From assembly GCF_013487865.1 (NCBI RefSeq), contig NZ_CP047409.1:1178001-1242000 (forward strand): a stretch of 64,000 bases of DNA, written 5' to 3'. Under the pieces are notes generated by a model. That model was not told the DNA's origin. It did not search any database and saw only the letters and a program-made list of their open reading frames with translations. Shown here piece by piece: positions 26,529 through 36,200 of this stretch (position 1 is its first letter; the number at the start of each line of letters is the position of its first letter). The translations under genes and the position numbers were made by a program. Origin of the DNA: Lactobacillus johnsonii. Its GTDB lineage: Bacteria > Bacillota > Bacilli > Lactobacillales > Lactobacillaceae.

Positions 26529-27521
26529 TGCTCTATTTTTATTCAATTCTTCTTTTATATGAATAATTATTTTAGGCTTCTTTATGATTTCTTCAACTAT
26601 AAAGTCTACTGTTTTTATTGAATACCCATATCTTCTTCCAATATGATAAAAACAACAATATTGATCATTTTGTTTTAGGTTGTAAAACTTTGCAAAAAGT
26701 TGAAAATCGTTGGTTGTAAAGATACCCTCAGTTTCTACCCCTTTGATTACTTTTATTAGTTTTATCTTTTTGACTTTTAACTTTTTGTTCACCAGACTTA
26801 TTATTTTTTTAGTGGTATAAATATAAATTGAATTGCTATCTTTAATATCACGTACTATAGCGATACTATTTTCAGCATTTTTATCTATTTTTACTTTTAA
26901 ATCAGCATCATTTGCTCTTTTTGTCAAAAGTAGGTGCGTTTCAATAGGAATTGAAAAGTTAGAATTTTCAGTTTGAATCTCTCCCTGAACTTCATTTCGT
27001 TCTCTGATCAGCCGCTCTGCTGTCTCTTTAGAGTATTTTGCTCTTACCCGTTCATCCGAAAGCTGATCTACATTTAAACTTAATGTTAAGAAACTTGAAG
27101 TTACTTCTTGTGTAATGTCTCTTCCATGAAATTCTTGTAATTTTTCAGCATAATTTAAAACACTCGCCTGGAATAAAGGGGCATAAATTGCTTCATAGTC
27201 TTCCGTAATAAAGTGTGTACTTGTATTTCTAAGCTCTATAATTCTCTCTAAATTGAGGCGAAGAGGATCATTTTTATTTGTAAATACTTTCCTTATACAA
27301 TTTTCTAAGGAAAGAGTTCTATCGGGCTTATCTTTAAAATAAATACTTTCTAGTCCATCTCTATTAACCAAATAAGCTTTTAACATCAATTCCCATGCAT
27401 TTGATATAAAAAATGCAAATCCTTCCGCCCTATATTTAATCGTAGGCTTATTATATATTTCCAAACCTAGTATGAATGCTTCGACACTTTTATTTACCAA
27501 CCTGGTTGAAATATTTTCCAT
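26520..27521 (-). CDS. DUF3644 HEPN-type protein
   Basis: The product has 333 residues. The N-terminal half (SVEAFILGLEIYNKPTIKYR, FFISNAWELMLKAYLVNRDG) matches DUF3644, a HEPN-fold family. The HEPN R-x4-H motif is R98-H103 in IIELRNTSTHF. HEPN proteins are often ribonucleases of toxin-antitoxin or abortive-infection systems. The C-terminal part (DLKVKIDKNAENSIAIVRDI; QYCCFYHIGRRYGYSIKTVD) resembles a DNA-binding or substrate-recognition domain, but weakly. Its promoter contains a 24-base perfect palindrome. A defence role is inferred from family and island. Confidence 0.75.
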   Translation of the reverse strand: MENISTRLVNKSVEAFILGLEIYNKPTIKYRAEGFAFFISNAWELMLKAYLVNRDGLESIYFKDKPDRTLSLENCIRKVFTNKNDPLRLNLERIIELRNTSTHFITEDYEAIYAPLFQASVLNYAEKLQEFHGRDITQEVTSSFLTLSLNVDQLSDERVRAKYSKETAERLIRERNEVQGEIQTENSNFSIPIETHLLLTKRANDADLKVKIDKNAENSIAIVRDIKDSNSIYIYTTKKIISLVNKKLKVKKIKLIKVIKGVETEGIFTTNDFQLFAKFYNLKQNDQYCCFYHIGRRYGYSIKTVDFIVEEIIKKPKIIIHIKEELNKNRAKK

Positions 27522-27554
27522 GATTGCACTTCCTAATTAATTATTTACTCAAAT

Positions 27555-27578
27555 TATATCAAACATATGTTTGATATA
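27555..27578. promoter_or_regulatory. 24-base perfect palindrome in the DUF3644 promoter
   Basis: The arms TATATCAAACAT / ATGTTTGATATA join without a gap. On the minus strand a TATAAT (27553-27558) overlaps one end and a TTATAT (27576-27581) the other with 17 bases between, so the palindrome fills the promoter spacer as a repressor operator would. Confidence 0.65.
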
Positions 27579-27636
27579 TAAATATAATATAAACTTTATT
27601 GAATTGAAAATTAAAATTTCTTTGTTTAACACGCTG

Positions 27637-27666
27637 AAAAAAGTAGGCTATCAAAAGAACCTACTT
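27637..27666 (-). terminator. Terminator of the FRG gene
   Basis: On the minus strand AAGTAGG / CCTACTT with a 12-base loop is followed by TTTT. Confidence 0.65.
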
Positions 27667-27810
27667 CATTTATCAAAAAAGTTAGTATCTAAAAAATCGG
27701 TTTATAATTAGAAGTGGTTTAAAGTATTATTACTCATCGATTTTTGAAATTTCATAAACTTGAGGTCTTATCTTTTTAATGAAACTATAGAAACCTCTAT
27801 GCCTTTGTAA

Positions 27811-29279
27811 TCAACTGTCATTTTCAATCTTACAATCAAATTCCTTAATACCAGAAATTAAACTTAACATATTATTATCTCGCTTAATAAAGTCACCTTT
27901 TAAATTTTCAAAATCAATACCTGCTTTTTCTAAAAAGTCTTTTGGTTGTAATGAGGGTGTTGCAAGTGTCACTTGACCTTCCATTCTATTCACTGAAGGA
28001 TCTATAGGAAGATAGTAATCATCACAATTTTCTTGTGTAATTACAGTTTTACTGTATCCCTCACCAGTAATAAATAATCGCGCTCCAGCATAAAGATTAG
28101 TTTTAATGTGTAATTTTCCACGCAAAAGCTTTACATCTAAAATTACTTCAACTGCATTTTTAGATTGTGGTAAAACTTTCCTATTAACTTTATCTGAGTC
28201 AGTCAATACTAACTGATATATATAGAAACTATCGCTCCAATCCTCTTGTAAAATAAATTGATCAACATTTTTTCCCGTGTTCCACCATCTTTTTCCATTT
28301 CCTTGGCTCCAAAACTGAGTTAAAATGTTTACTCCTCTTGGAGCGCCTTTTCTTCTAAACCAAAGGGTCAGCATCTCATCGTTTCTCTCTTTAGCAATTT
28401 GATAACCCAATTTTTCTAATTCTTTCTTTTTCAAAAGCGTATGCGTGAATACTGTGCCATTTTCTTTTTTATAAGCACTTGTTACTTTATGAAAATTAAC
28501 TATTGTTGCTTTTGATACATCCTTTAAATCAGGTACTATCCTATCTTTCGTCGGATCTTTATATAGACGATCAGAAGAATAATTTCGCTCTTTCAATTCA
28601 GAAAATATTTTTTCTTGATATTCAAAAGGAATTATAATTTCTTGATACGATTTAGTATCTCTAAAATCTTTAATTCCAACAATTTTATTATTTTTAATTT
28701 CATTTGCTGGGAATGCAAATGTCCCTTTTTGTTCTTTCATCCTCTCGTTATCATTATCTATCAAAGTATTAGGAGTAATAAACAGGTCATGCGAAAGTAT
28801 ATTAGTTGCCCTCTCAATAGTTAGCGAACAATTATACTTTTTATTAAACTGGTCTACTATAACAGATACTTCTCTTGAACTAACTGTTGGAACGAAACTC
28901 ATTAGTTTTGCCTCAAGACTATCTGCACTTACATTTTCTCTAATAAAAACAAACACACTACTATCTGCACGCTCATTATTATTGACTGCAAAAAACAAAG
29001 CTACTAATGGATCAGTAGTCATATCTAATATTCGTGTTAATCCCCCATTGTGCTGTTGGTAAGCAAGATTTTGAAAATCACTCTTATCTTTCTTTTTGTA
29101 CTGTTCAAAAAATTGATGTTCCTTACTCAAATTTTCTTTATTTCGTGCAATTGTTGGATTCATATTTTCATATTTAGTCAACTGACCTCTAAAAAATAAT
29201 TTATTTTGTTTTTTATATGGATCAAAAAAGTAATTCTTTTCTCGTATTCCTGTAACGTTATTTGTTGATCATCTTTCAT
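27811..29279 (-). pseudogene. FRG-domain gene with an N-terminal frameshift
   Basis: The long frame (open from about 29270 to 27811) contains the FRG motif LFFRGQ, then LAYQQHNGGLTRILDMTTDP and LVALFFAV. It has no ATG before FRGQ; the only in-frame start is a TTG just after it. The ATG at 29279 opens another frame, MKDDQQITLQEYEKRIT, that joins the first naturally across a run of six T (minus strand) at 29224-29229. One base off in that run splits the gene. The C-terminal 250 residues are not recognised. FRG proteins occur in defence islands, but their biochemistry is unclear. It is directly behind the XRE gene. Confidence 0.65.
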
Positions 29280-29342
29280 TAATTTTCTCTCTTTTATAAA
29301 CTTTATATCATTTATCACGTTGATTCGTAACGAAATTACTAT

Positions 29343-30020
29343 TCAGTGTTTTTTCTCATATTTATAATAAATAAGTTCTCCGGAATAGCTACGCTGGGTC
29401 AATACATCTGTGATTTCTTCTATAAAATTAATATTTTTAAAATATGGATTGTCTTTTACTATTTCTCGTTGCCCAACAATAAAATTAAAGAAAAATAATC
29501 CTGTCCAATAAATTAGATCAAAATTATCCTCATAGTTTTTAAACTCTTGACTTATATCTCCAAAAAACTCTAGCTCATGAAAAATTTCAAAGATTTCTTC
29601 TTTTACTTTTTTTAATGGCTCACTATCTGTCTCCTCTTCCAGCATCAACTCTAAGTATTCATCCCTTAATAAATTGTCCACTAATTGTATTGTTTGAACT
29701 TGCTTTCTTAATTCAGCTTTCTTCCATGCATCTCTATCACTTATTTTTCGCAATAATTCATTTGAGTTACTGTTAGCGATATCACTATTTTTAATATCGT
29801 CAGGTAATTCACTAACTAAAAACTGTTCCGGAACATTCAATGCTAGAGCTAATCCATGAATAAGGTACCCGGGAATATATCGAATTCCGCGCTCATAATT
29901 TCCAATAGTTGCAGCACCAACCCCGACTTTTGATCCTAAAGTCTTCTGAGTTAACCCTCGAACTTTTCTTATTCTATATAAATTTTTTCCCATCACTTCA
30001 TTTATCTCTGAAACATTCAT
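29343..30020 (-). CDS. XRE-family transcriptional regulator
   Basis: The product has 225 residues. An N-terminal helix-turn-helix at about residues 10-68 reads MGKNLYRIRKVRGLTQKTLG, then AATIGNYERGIRYIPGYLIH. The C-terminal 150 residues are helical and acidic, and not recognised. AAAGGAT precedes the ATG. It is followed after 63 bases by the FRG gene, so the two are probably co-transcribed and the regulator may control them both. Confidence 0.85.
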   Translation of the reverse strand: MNVSEINEVMGKNLYRIRKVRGLTQKTLGSKVGVGAATIGNYERGIRYIPGYLIHGLALALNVPEQFLVSELPDDIKNSDIANSNSNELLRKISDRDAWKKAELRKQVQTIQLVDNLLRDEYLELMLEEETDSEPLKKVKEEIFEIFHELEFFGDISQEFKNYEDNFDLIYWTGLFFFNFIVGQREIVKDNPYFKNINFIEEITDVLTQRSYSGELIYYKYEKKH

Positions 30021-30126
30021 TCTATAGTCGTCTATCCTTTTTCTTATTTAGTAATTATATTTTATATCTTCCTTTACTTTGAATGTAGTACTGGTTTGTC
30101 GTGTTTTTATGTCTTTTTTTAACTTA

Positions 30127-30145
30127 TTGTCTATTTATGAGACAA
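30127..30145. promoter_or_regulatory. Inverted repeat upstream of the XRE gene
   Basis: TTGTCT and AGACAA with 7 bases between, about 107 bases before the XRE start. It is a plausible operator for the regulator's own promoter. Confidence 0.4.
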
Positions 30146-30181
30146 AATTCATTCAATTTGTTGTATTATCATTTCCCCACC

Positions 30182-30213
30182 AAAAAAGACCAAGCAAAAA
30201 TTGCTTGATCTTT
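30182..30213 (-). terminator. Terminator of the rfb operon
   Basis: On the minus strand GATCAAGCAA / TTGCTTGGTC is followed by TTTTTT. Confidence 0.85.
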
Positions 30214-30238
30214 CATTCGGTATTATTTAGTTAAAAAC

Positions 30239-31225
30239 TTACTTCCCCAACTCATCAAAGAAGCCGTCAGCCTTTAAAATGTCTAAATAGCGGCTGATAG
30301 CGTCTGGCCAAGTTGGAAGTGGCTTAAAGCCGTCTTCTTCTAACTTACTCTTATCTAAACGAGAGTTAAACGGACGAACAGCCTTTGATAAGCCATATTC
30401 TTCAGTAGTTACGGGAGTAACCTTAGTCTTGTAGCCTGCTTGACGATAGATTTCTTTAGTGAAATCGTACCAAGAAATATAGCCAGTCTTAGTACCATTT
30501 TCGTCATGGTCGCCTTCACTTGCTGGTAATTCCGCATTAGTTGCATGGTAGTAGCCGTACTTATCAGTTTCAATCATGTCTACCAATAAACGAGCTAAAT
30601 CAAAAGTATAAGTTGGTGTACCTACTTGGTCGCTAACAACTTTAACTTCATCATGGTTTGAACCAACTTTAAGCATTGTCTTAATAAAGTTAGATCCGTT
30701 TACACCAAATACCCAAGCAATACGAACGATGAAGTACTTGTCCAAGGTATTAGCAACAGCTTCTTCTCCACCAAGCTTAGTTTCACCGTAAACATTTAAT
30801 GGCTTGTAACCCTTAAAGTCAGGTTCCCAAGGAGTAGTTCCTTGACCATCAAAGACGTAGTCAGTTGATAAGTAAACCATTGGGGCATCTAGCTTTTTAG
30901 CAACATTAGCAATGTTTTGAGTTCCATCAACGTTAACTTTGCGAACAGCAGCTACCTTGTCATCATCTTCAGCCATGTCAACTGCAGTCCAAGCAGCACA
31001 GTGAATAATCACGTCAGGATTTACTTCAGAAATAACCTTGCCTACTGCGTCTGCATCGGTAATATCTAAAGAAACGTATGGAGCTTTAGTCACAGCTGTG
31101 CCATCAGCAACACCAGCATATTCAGGTGCTAAGTCTGATCCCACACCTTCATAACCACGTTTAGCAAGTTCATTCATTACGTCATGGCCAAGTTGACCAT
31201 TAACGCCAGTTACAAAAACTTTCAT
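30239..31225 (-). CDS. rfbD: dTDP-4-dehydrorhamnose reductase
   Basis: The product has 328 residues. It has the Rossmann start MKVFVTGVNGQLGHDVMNEL, DVIIHCAAWTAVD, and the catalytic YxxxK in YGETKLGG. It makes dTDP-L-rhamnose, the last step of the pathway. It is longer than many RfbD proteins because of an insertion near residues 225-245 (ELPASEGDHDENGTKTGY). Last gene of the rfbBACD operon, 16 bases after rfbC. Confidence 0.93.
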   Translation of the reverse strand: MKVFVTGVNGQLGHDVMNELAKRGYEGVGSDLAPEYAGVADGTAVTKAPYVSLDITDADAVGKVISEVNPDVIIHCAAWTAVDMAEDDDKVAAVRKVNVDGTQNIANVAKKLDAPMVYLSTDYVFDGQGTTPWEPDFKGYKPLNVYGETKLGGEEAVANTLDKYFIVRIAWVFGVNGSNFIKTMLKVGSNHDEVKVVSDQVGTPTYTFDLARLLVDMIETDKYGYYHATNAELPASEGDHDENGTKTGYISWYDFTKEIYRQAGYKTKVTPVTTEEYGLSKAVRPFNSRLDKSKLEEDGFKPLPTWPDAISRYLDILKADGFFDELGK

Positions 31226-31241
31226 TAATTTACCTCACTAA

Positions 31242-31850
31242 TTAAAACTTAAAAGTATCCTTTAAGCCTTTCCATTCTTGATCACGGTCAGATAAAGTAA
31301 GCTTAGTACCATCATCAAGAGTGTAGCCACTAGCATCTGGACTGCCTGGGTAATCACCCTTAAGATGTGGCCATTCGATACCAATTTCAGGATCGTTCCA
31401 AGCCATACCACCTTCATCGTTTGGGTGCCAGAAATCGTTAACTTTGTAACAGAATTCTGCTTCATCACTTAAAACAAGGAAACCATGAGCAAAACCTTGT
31501 GGGATCAAGAATTGTTTCTTGTTTTCAGCAGTTAATTCAACCCCGTACCACTTACCGTAAGTCTTTGAGTCGCTACGAAGGTCAACAGCAACGTCAAATA
31601 CGCTACCACGAACAGCACGAACCAACTTGATTTGTGGGTATTTCTTTTGGAAGTGTAAACCACGAAGTACACCCTTAGTTGAACTTGATTGGTTATCTTG
31701 AACGAAGTTAATGCTGAAGCCAGCATCCATCATATCTCTTTGGTTAAAAGTTTCCATGAAGTAACCACGGTCATCACCGTGAACAGTTGGAGTGATAACT
31801 GCTAAACCTTCAATTCCACCAACATTTTTTTCAACTTTAATTTGTCCCAT
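31242..31850 (-). CDS. rfbC: dTDP-4-dehydrorhamnose 3,5-epimerase
   Basis: The product has 202 residues. The typical pattern RGYFMETFNQRD, then VLRGLHFQKKYPQIKLVRAV and LIPQGFAHGFLVLSDEAEF includes the catalytic His in LRGLHF. It converts dTDP-4-keto-6-deoxyglucose to the L-lyxo form. Located between rfbA and rfbD. Confidence 0.94.
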   Translation of the reverse strand: MGQIKVEKNVGGIEGLAVITPTVHGDDRGYFMETFNQRDMMDAGFSINFVQDNQSSSTKGVLRGLHFQKKYPQIKLVRAVRGSVFDVAVDLRSDSKTYGKWYGVELTAENKKQFLIPQGFAHGFLVLSDEAEFCYKVNDFWHPNDEGGMAWNDPEIGIEWPHLKGDYPGSPDASGYTLDDGTKLTLSDRDQEWKGLKDTFKF

Positions 31851-31879
31851 TTTAAAAGCTTCTTTCTTAATTAAAAATT

Positions 31880-32764
31880 TTAGTAACGAACTTTACCTTC
31901 AGCAACAGCCTTTAAGTGTTTACCATATGGGCTCTTGCCATAGTGCTTAGCTGCTTCTAAAAGTTGATCCTTGTCAATCCAGCCGTGAATATAAGCAATT
32001 TCTTCTGGAGCTGAAACAGAAACGCCTTGACGTTCTTCAATCATCTTAACGTAGTTAGAAGCGTCAACTAAACTTTGCATTGTACCAGTATCAAGCCATG
32101 CATAACCACGACCCAAAAGCTGTACACCTAAGTTATCGTCTTGTAAGTACATATCGTTTAGACTAGTAATTTCTACTTCCCCACGTGCACCTGGCTTCAC
32201 TTGAGCAGCCTTTTCACTTACACCAGCTGGGTAGAAGTAAAGACCAGTAACAGCATAGTTACTCTTAGGTTGTTCGGGTTTTTCTTCGATAGATACAACT
32301 TTATCATTTTTATCAAAACCAATAACACCAAAACGTTCTGGATCATTTACGTAGTAACCAAATACAGTTGCCTTACCCTTTTGGGCATCTTCAGCAGCAT
32401 TCTTAAGTAAATCAGTAAAACCATTACCGTAGAAAATATTATCACCTAAAACCATGGCACATGCTTCACCATTAATGAAATCTTCACCTAATGTAAATGC
32501 TTGAGCCAAACCATCTGGACTTGGTTGAACCTTGTAAGAAAGGTTAATACCAAATTGTGAACCATCACCTAATAGTTCCTTAAAACGTGGAGTGTCAGCT
32601 GGAGTAGAGATAACTAAAATATCTTTAATACCGGCTAACATTAAAGTAGATAATGGGTAATAAAGCATTGGTTTGTCGTAAACTGGCAATAATTGTTTAC
32701 TAGTTACTAAAGTCAATGGATATAAACGAGTACCTGAACCGCCTGCTAAAATAATTCCCTTCAT
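31880..32764 (-). CDS. rfbA: Glucose-1-phosphate thymidylyltransferase
   Basis: The product has 294 residues. The nucleotidyl-transferase signature [20 protein letters not shown] is at the start, followed by [20 protein letters not shown]. It makes dTDP-glucose from dTTP and glucose-1-phosphate, the first step toward dTDP-rhamnose. Seven bases separate it from rfbB. Confidence 0.95.
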   Translation of the reverse strand: MKGIILAGGSGTRLYPLTLVTSKQLLPVYDKPMLYYPLSTLMLAGIKDILVISTPADTPRFKELLGDGSQFGINLSYKVQPSPDGLAQAFTLGEDFINGEACAMVLGDNIFYGNGFTDLLKNAAEDAQKGKATVFGYYVNDPERFGVIGFDKNDKVVSIEEKPEQPKSNYAVTGLYFYPAGVSEKAAQVKPGARGEVEITSLNDMYLQDDNLGVQLLGRGYAWLDTGTMQSLVDASNYVKMIEERQGVSVSAPEEIAYIHGWIDKDQLLEAAKHYGKSPYGKHLKAVAEGKVRY

Positions 32765-32770
32765 GCTGAA

Positions 32771-33808
32771 TTAGTCCTTATCTAAAACTTGCTTCTTACC
32801 GTACATTTCGTCGTAATAGTTTTGGTAATCACCAGAAATGATGTTTTCCCACCAGTCTTTGTTGTCAAGGTACCATTGAATGGTCTTCTTGATACCATCT
32901 TTGAACATTGTTTCTGGAAGCCAGCCTAATTCGTTGTGAATCTTTTCTGGGTCGATAGCGTAACGACGGTCATGACCCTTACGGTCAGTAACGTGTTCAA
33001 TTAATGAGTATGGCTTGTCTAAGTAATCACAGATAAGTTTAACAATATCAATGTTAGCCATTTCGTTGTGACCACCAATGTTGTAAACTTCACCAGGCTT
33101 ACCATTTTCTAAGATAAGGTCAATTGCGTTGCAGTGATCTTCAACGTAAAGCCAGTCACGAACGTTCTTACCATCACCGTAAACTGGTAATTTTTCATTG
33201 TTTAATGCCCTTTGAATCATCAATGGAATCAATTTTTCTGGGAATTGATATGGACCATAGTTGTTAGAACAACGTGAGATGGTTACTGGCAAGTTGAAAG
33301 TTCTGCCATATGCACCAACTAACAAGTCTGCACTAGCCTTACTTGATGAGTAAGGACTTGAAGTATGAAGTGGAGTATCTTCGTGGAAGAAAAGATCTGG
33401 ACGATCTAATGGTAAATCACCGTAAACCTCGTCAGTTGAAACTTGGTGGAAACGCTTGATACCGTATTTACGGCAAGCATCCATTAAGACAGAAGTACCG
33501 ATAATGTTAGTTTCCAAGAAAATTTCTGGATTTTCAATAGAACGATCAACGTGACTTTCAGCAGCAAAGTTAACTACTACATCAGGCTTTTCTTCTTCGA
33601 ATAACTTGTAAACACCTTCACGGTCACGAATATCTAACTTAACGAACTTGAAGTTAGGGTTATCCATAACATCCTTTAAAGTAGATAAGTTACCTGCATA
33701 AGTTAAACTATCTAAACAGATAATTTTATAATCAGGATGCTTCTTTAACATGTAAAAAACAAAGTTTGAACCGATAAAACCGGCACCACCAGTAACAATA
33801 ACTTTCAT
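32771..33808 (-). CDS. rfbB: dTDP-glucose 4,6-dehydratase
   Basis: The product has 345 residues. It has the NAD-binding TGGAGFIGSNF at the start, AAESHVDRSI, the catalytic TDE in VSTDEVYGDL and YSSSKAS. It removes water from dTDP-glucose. I choose ATG at 33808 with GGAGG eight bases before it; the upstream in-frame ATG at 33835 has no ribosome site. First gene of the operon. Confidence 0.95.
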   Translation of the reverse strand: MKVIVTGGAGFIGSNFVFYMLKKHPDYKIICLDSLTYAGNLSTLKDVMDNPNFKFVKLDIRDREGVYKLFEEEKPDVVVNFAAESHVDRSIENPEIFLETNIIGTSVLMDACRKYGIKRFHQVSTDEVYGDLPLDRPDLFFHEDTPLHTSSPYSSSKASADLLVGAYGRTFNLPVTISRCSNNYGPYQFPEKLIPLMIQRALNNEKLPVYGDGKNVRDWLYVEDHCNAIDLILENGKPGEVYNIGGHNEMANIDIVKLICDYLDKPYSLIEHVTDRKGHDRRYAIDPEKIHNELGWLPETMFKDGIKKTIQWYLDNKDWWENIISGDYQNYYDEMYGKKQVLDKD

Positions 33809-33841
33809 ATTTATCCTCCAAATTTTTGAGTTCATATGAAG

Positions 33842-33870
33842 TATATAACATTACGTTACGTCACCCTCAA
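33842..33870 (-). promoter_or_regulatory. rfbBACD promoter
   Basis: On the minus strand TTGAGG (complement of 33865-33870), 17 bases, TATATA (33842-33847). It stands between the IS66 element and rfbB, so the rfb genes can be expressed despite the insertion that separates them from the eps operon. Confidence 0.55.
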
Positions 33871-33904
33871 GAGGATAAAATAAAAAAATGCTGTTTTTTA
33901 ATTC

Positions 33905-33925
33905 GTAAGCGTCAAAAACTGAAGT
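33905..33925 (+). repeat. Left inverted repeat of the IS66 element
   Basis: GTAAGCGTCAAAAACTGAAG plus one base; the exact inverted copy is at 36074-36094. Confidence 0.85.
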
Positions 33926-33976
33926 ATATTGAAAAAGCGGTCTAGCTTTGATACAGAGTGTATCTGCTAGGCCGCT

Positions 33977-35442
33977 TTATGTTTTACATACTTTCTGAAC
34001 TTCTTTTGTCCATGGTAAATAAGCTGACAGTGCTTCTTTATCTGTCAGAGTATCTTCATTTGGTAATTTATCTAGTAAGTATTCAATATATTTTTCTGGA
34101 TCAAGGCTATTTCTTTTGGCTGTCTCAATTAAACTCAAAATTATAGCTGATGATTGTGCACCTTCAAAGCTTTGTGAGAATAACCAGTTTGCTATCAAGC
34201 AAGACATTCTTGAAGGTCTCTTCATGATTCAGTGCATAAGCAATCGCTTTACCAAGCTTGGATCCTGGTAAAACCATCGGTTGATTATTTCGACACCAGT
34301 CGAAGAATCCTTCAAATAAAGGCTTTAGTTCTTTTTGTCGTCTTTGATATCGTTCTTCATTAGATAGCTTCTCCCATGACCTCTCTAAGGTAAACATCCT
34401 ATTACAATAGTGAACCCCTTGTTTAGACAGAGACTTTCCCTTATTAGTAGGTGGCATTGCTTCTTTAAACTTTCTTCTAACATGTGCCCAGCAGCCAACT
34501 AGCGTTGTGCTAGATAATGGCTTATAATCTTGCCACATATCACAGTGAAGATACCCGGAAAAATTGCCTAAAAAGTCTATCGCAACTTTACCGCTGCGGT
34601 GTGGGTCATGATGATAAAGAATTATTGGTTTCTTTTCTTGTTTGCCTGATAAGAAAGTCCAATAGTAAGTTTTAATAGTTTCACTTTCAAGTACTCGATA
34701 ACTGGTTTCATCTGCATGAAGAATCTCCTGTTGCAGAAGTCTTTCCTTCAATAAGTCATAAAGCGGTTTGAAGTAATATTCACTGCACTTCATTTGCCAG
34801 TTAACTAGATCTTGTCTTTGAATAGGCAAGCCTAGCTTTTGCCAGTCGTTCTTTTGACGGTAAGCTGGTATTTTTAACTCATACTTTTGGTAAATACTAT
34901 GAGCAATAATTGAACTTGAACCATAACTATGGGCTAAAGGAGCCTTAGGAATAGGTGCTTTAATAATTTTGTCTCTTTCATTATTTAAGCTGCAATGTTT
35001 ACACTTGTAAGCATGCTGTATATGATCGAGCCGCTTAATTTGTGCAGGAATAAAGACTAATTCTTTTCTTACAGTCCAGGAGCCAATTTCTTTTAATTCA
35101 TGTTGGCAATCTGAACAGATTTGTTCTGCTTCAGATAGTTTATGATGTACTTCTTCTGAAGGAAAAGCTGATAGAATAGCTTCTCTTTTAGCTTTATGTT
35201 TACTTCTCTTATAGATAATAGTTTCTTCTGGCTCTTCTCCTGGGAAGATCATCATCTTCACTAATTTGATCTTCTTCAAACAAACTGGTTTGACCAGATA
35301 GTGGCATCTGTTCAGAAGATTTACCGTATCTCTTTTGCGTTAAGTACGCTACTTGTTCTCTGAGAAGGGCTATTTCTTCATTTAAGTTATTAATAGTTGT
35401 TGTTAAACTTTTAATAATTTCTTTTGATTCTGCTTCAGTCAT
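33977..35442 (-). pseudogene. tnpC: IS66 transposase TnpC, broken
   Basis: Three frames together make an IS66 transposase: 35442-35209 (leucine-zipper-like start, INNLNEEIALLREQVAYLTQ), 35279-34164 (zinc-finger EQICSDCQHEL..HAYKCKHC and catalytic region with LHADETSY) and 34225-33977 (SQSFEGAQSSAIILSLIETA). The first shift is near 35247-35250. At the second junction, near 34190, the conserved NN-AER-x3-R..GRKN segment is missing, apparently deleted; it normally holds the third catalytic acid. The protein cannot be active. Confidence 0.85.
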
Positions 35443-35526
35443 TTGTAAGCCCTCCTAGATTTCGTTAAACATAAGGATATCAAAAAAGCACGTAAAATCA
35501 ATAGAAATTACGTGCCTTGGCATCAT

Positions 35527-35844
35527 TTATTTTTGGCGTAATAGAGAAGCCCTGCATAACCAATCAACTTGTTCAGAAGTTAGTGCTTTTACCTCATCTT
35601 GATTCTTAGGCCAGTTCATCTTACCATTTTCAAATCTTTTGTAGAGCAGCCAATATCCTTGTCCGTCCCAATATAAAGCTTTAAATCTATCTTGTTTCCC
35701 GCCACAAAAGAGAAACACTTTACCAGAAAAAGGATCAAGTTCAAAATTCTCTTTAACTAAATAAGCTAAGGTATCAATGCCTTTTCTCATATCAGTCTTG
35801 CCGCAAACAATATATACTTGACCGAGATCGTAAAGATTAATCAT
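35527..35844 (-). CDS. tnpB: IS66 accessory protein TnpB
   Basis: The product has 105 residues. The family pattern VYIVCGKTDMRKGIDTLAYL, then LFCGGKQDRFKALYWDGQGY and WLLYKRFENGKMNWP is complete. It is required with TnpA for transposition of IS66 elements. It overlaps tnpA by four bases. Confidence 0.92.
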   Translation of the reverse strand: MINLYDLGQVYIVCGKTDMRKGIDTLAYLVKENFELDPFSGKVFLFCGGKQDRFKALYWDGQGYWLLYKRFENGKMNWPKNQDEVKALTSEQVDWLCRASLLRQK

Positions 35845-36011
35845 GGCAAGACTTTTTCTAGAATTTCGATCATTATTTTAGAATCTAGAGACCTATAAAA
35901 ATTTAGCTCTAAATCTTTATTTTTAATACTTAGCATCAGAGTATTACGACTATTTCGTTTTGGAAACTTAGTTTTATCTGTTAAAGGTACAATATCGTGT
36001 TTATCGTTCAT
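35841..36011 (-). CDS. tnpA: IS66 accessory protein TnpA, short
   Basis: The product has 56 residues (MNDKHDIVPLTDKTKFPKRN..) in the position of IS66 tnpA. It is shorter than usual and lacks a clear helix-turn-helix. Start at 36011 because GAGGAGG lies 10 bases before that ATG. Confidence 0.6.
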   Translation of the reverse strand: MNDKHDIVPLTDKTKFPKRNSRNTLMLSIKNKDLELNFYRSLDSKIMIEILEKVLP

Positions 36012-36073
36012 AAAATTTGCCTCCTCAAAATTGATAAGACAAGTATAGGACGAAAGCAAAGGAGAAGATAGGT

Positions 36074-36094
36074 ACTTCAGTTTTTGACGCTTAC
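36074..36094 (-). repeat. Right inverted repeat of the IS66 element
   Basis: Exact inverse of 33905-33925. Confidence 0.85.
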
Positions 36095-36128
36095 GGTATT
36101 TTTTCTAAATTCATGCAGATAAAGACAA

Positions 36129-36193
36129 TAAGCGTCAAAAACTAAAGTGTATTGAAAAAGAGATACTCTTCATAACGAAGATCATCTCTTTTT
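36129..36193 (+). repeat. Left end of a second IS66-type element
   Basis: TAAGCGTCAAAAACTAAAGT (36129-36148), then GTATTGAAAAAG, repeats the left end of the element at 33905 with two changes. As there, a hairpin follows (AAAAAGAGAT / ATCTCTTTTTT). No transposase belongs to it. Confidence 0.65.
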
Positions 36194-36200
36194 TAGTAGT

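Larger units (their letters stand above)
33905..36094 (-). mobile_element. IS66-family insertion sequence, inactive
   Basis: A 2190-base element with 21-base perfect terminal inverted repeats (starting GTAAGCGTCAAAAACTGAAG at both ends: 33905-33925 and, inverted, 36074-36094). It carries tnpA, tnpB and a broken tnpC, all on the minus strand. The eight bases on its two flanks (TTTAATTC and GGTATTTT) are not a duplication, so the flanks have been rearranged since insertion. A hairpin inside the left end (33933-33979) would stop transcription at the end of tnpC. Confidence 0.85.

Noticed and set aside
36128-36200. A complete second IS66 element
   Set aside because: Only the left end and hairpin are present; no second transposase or right end follows.
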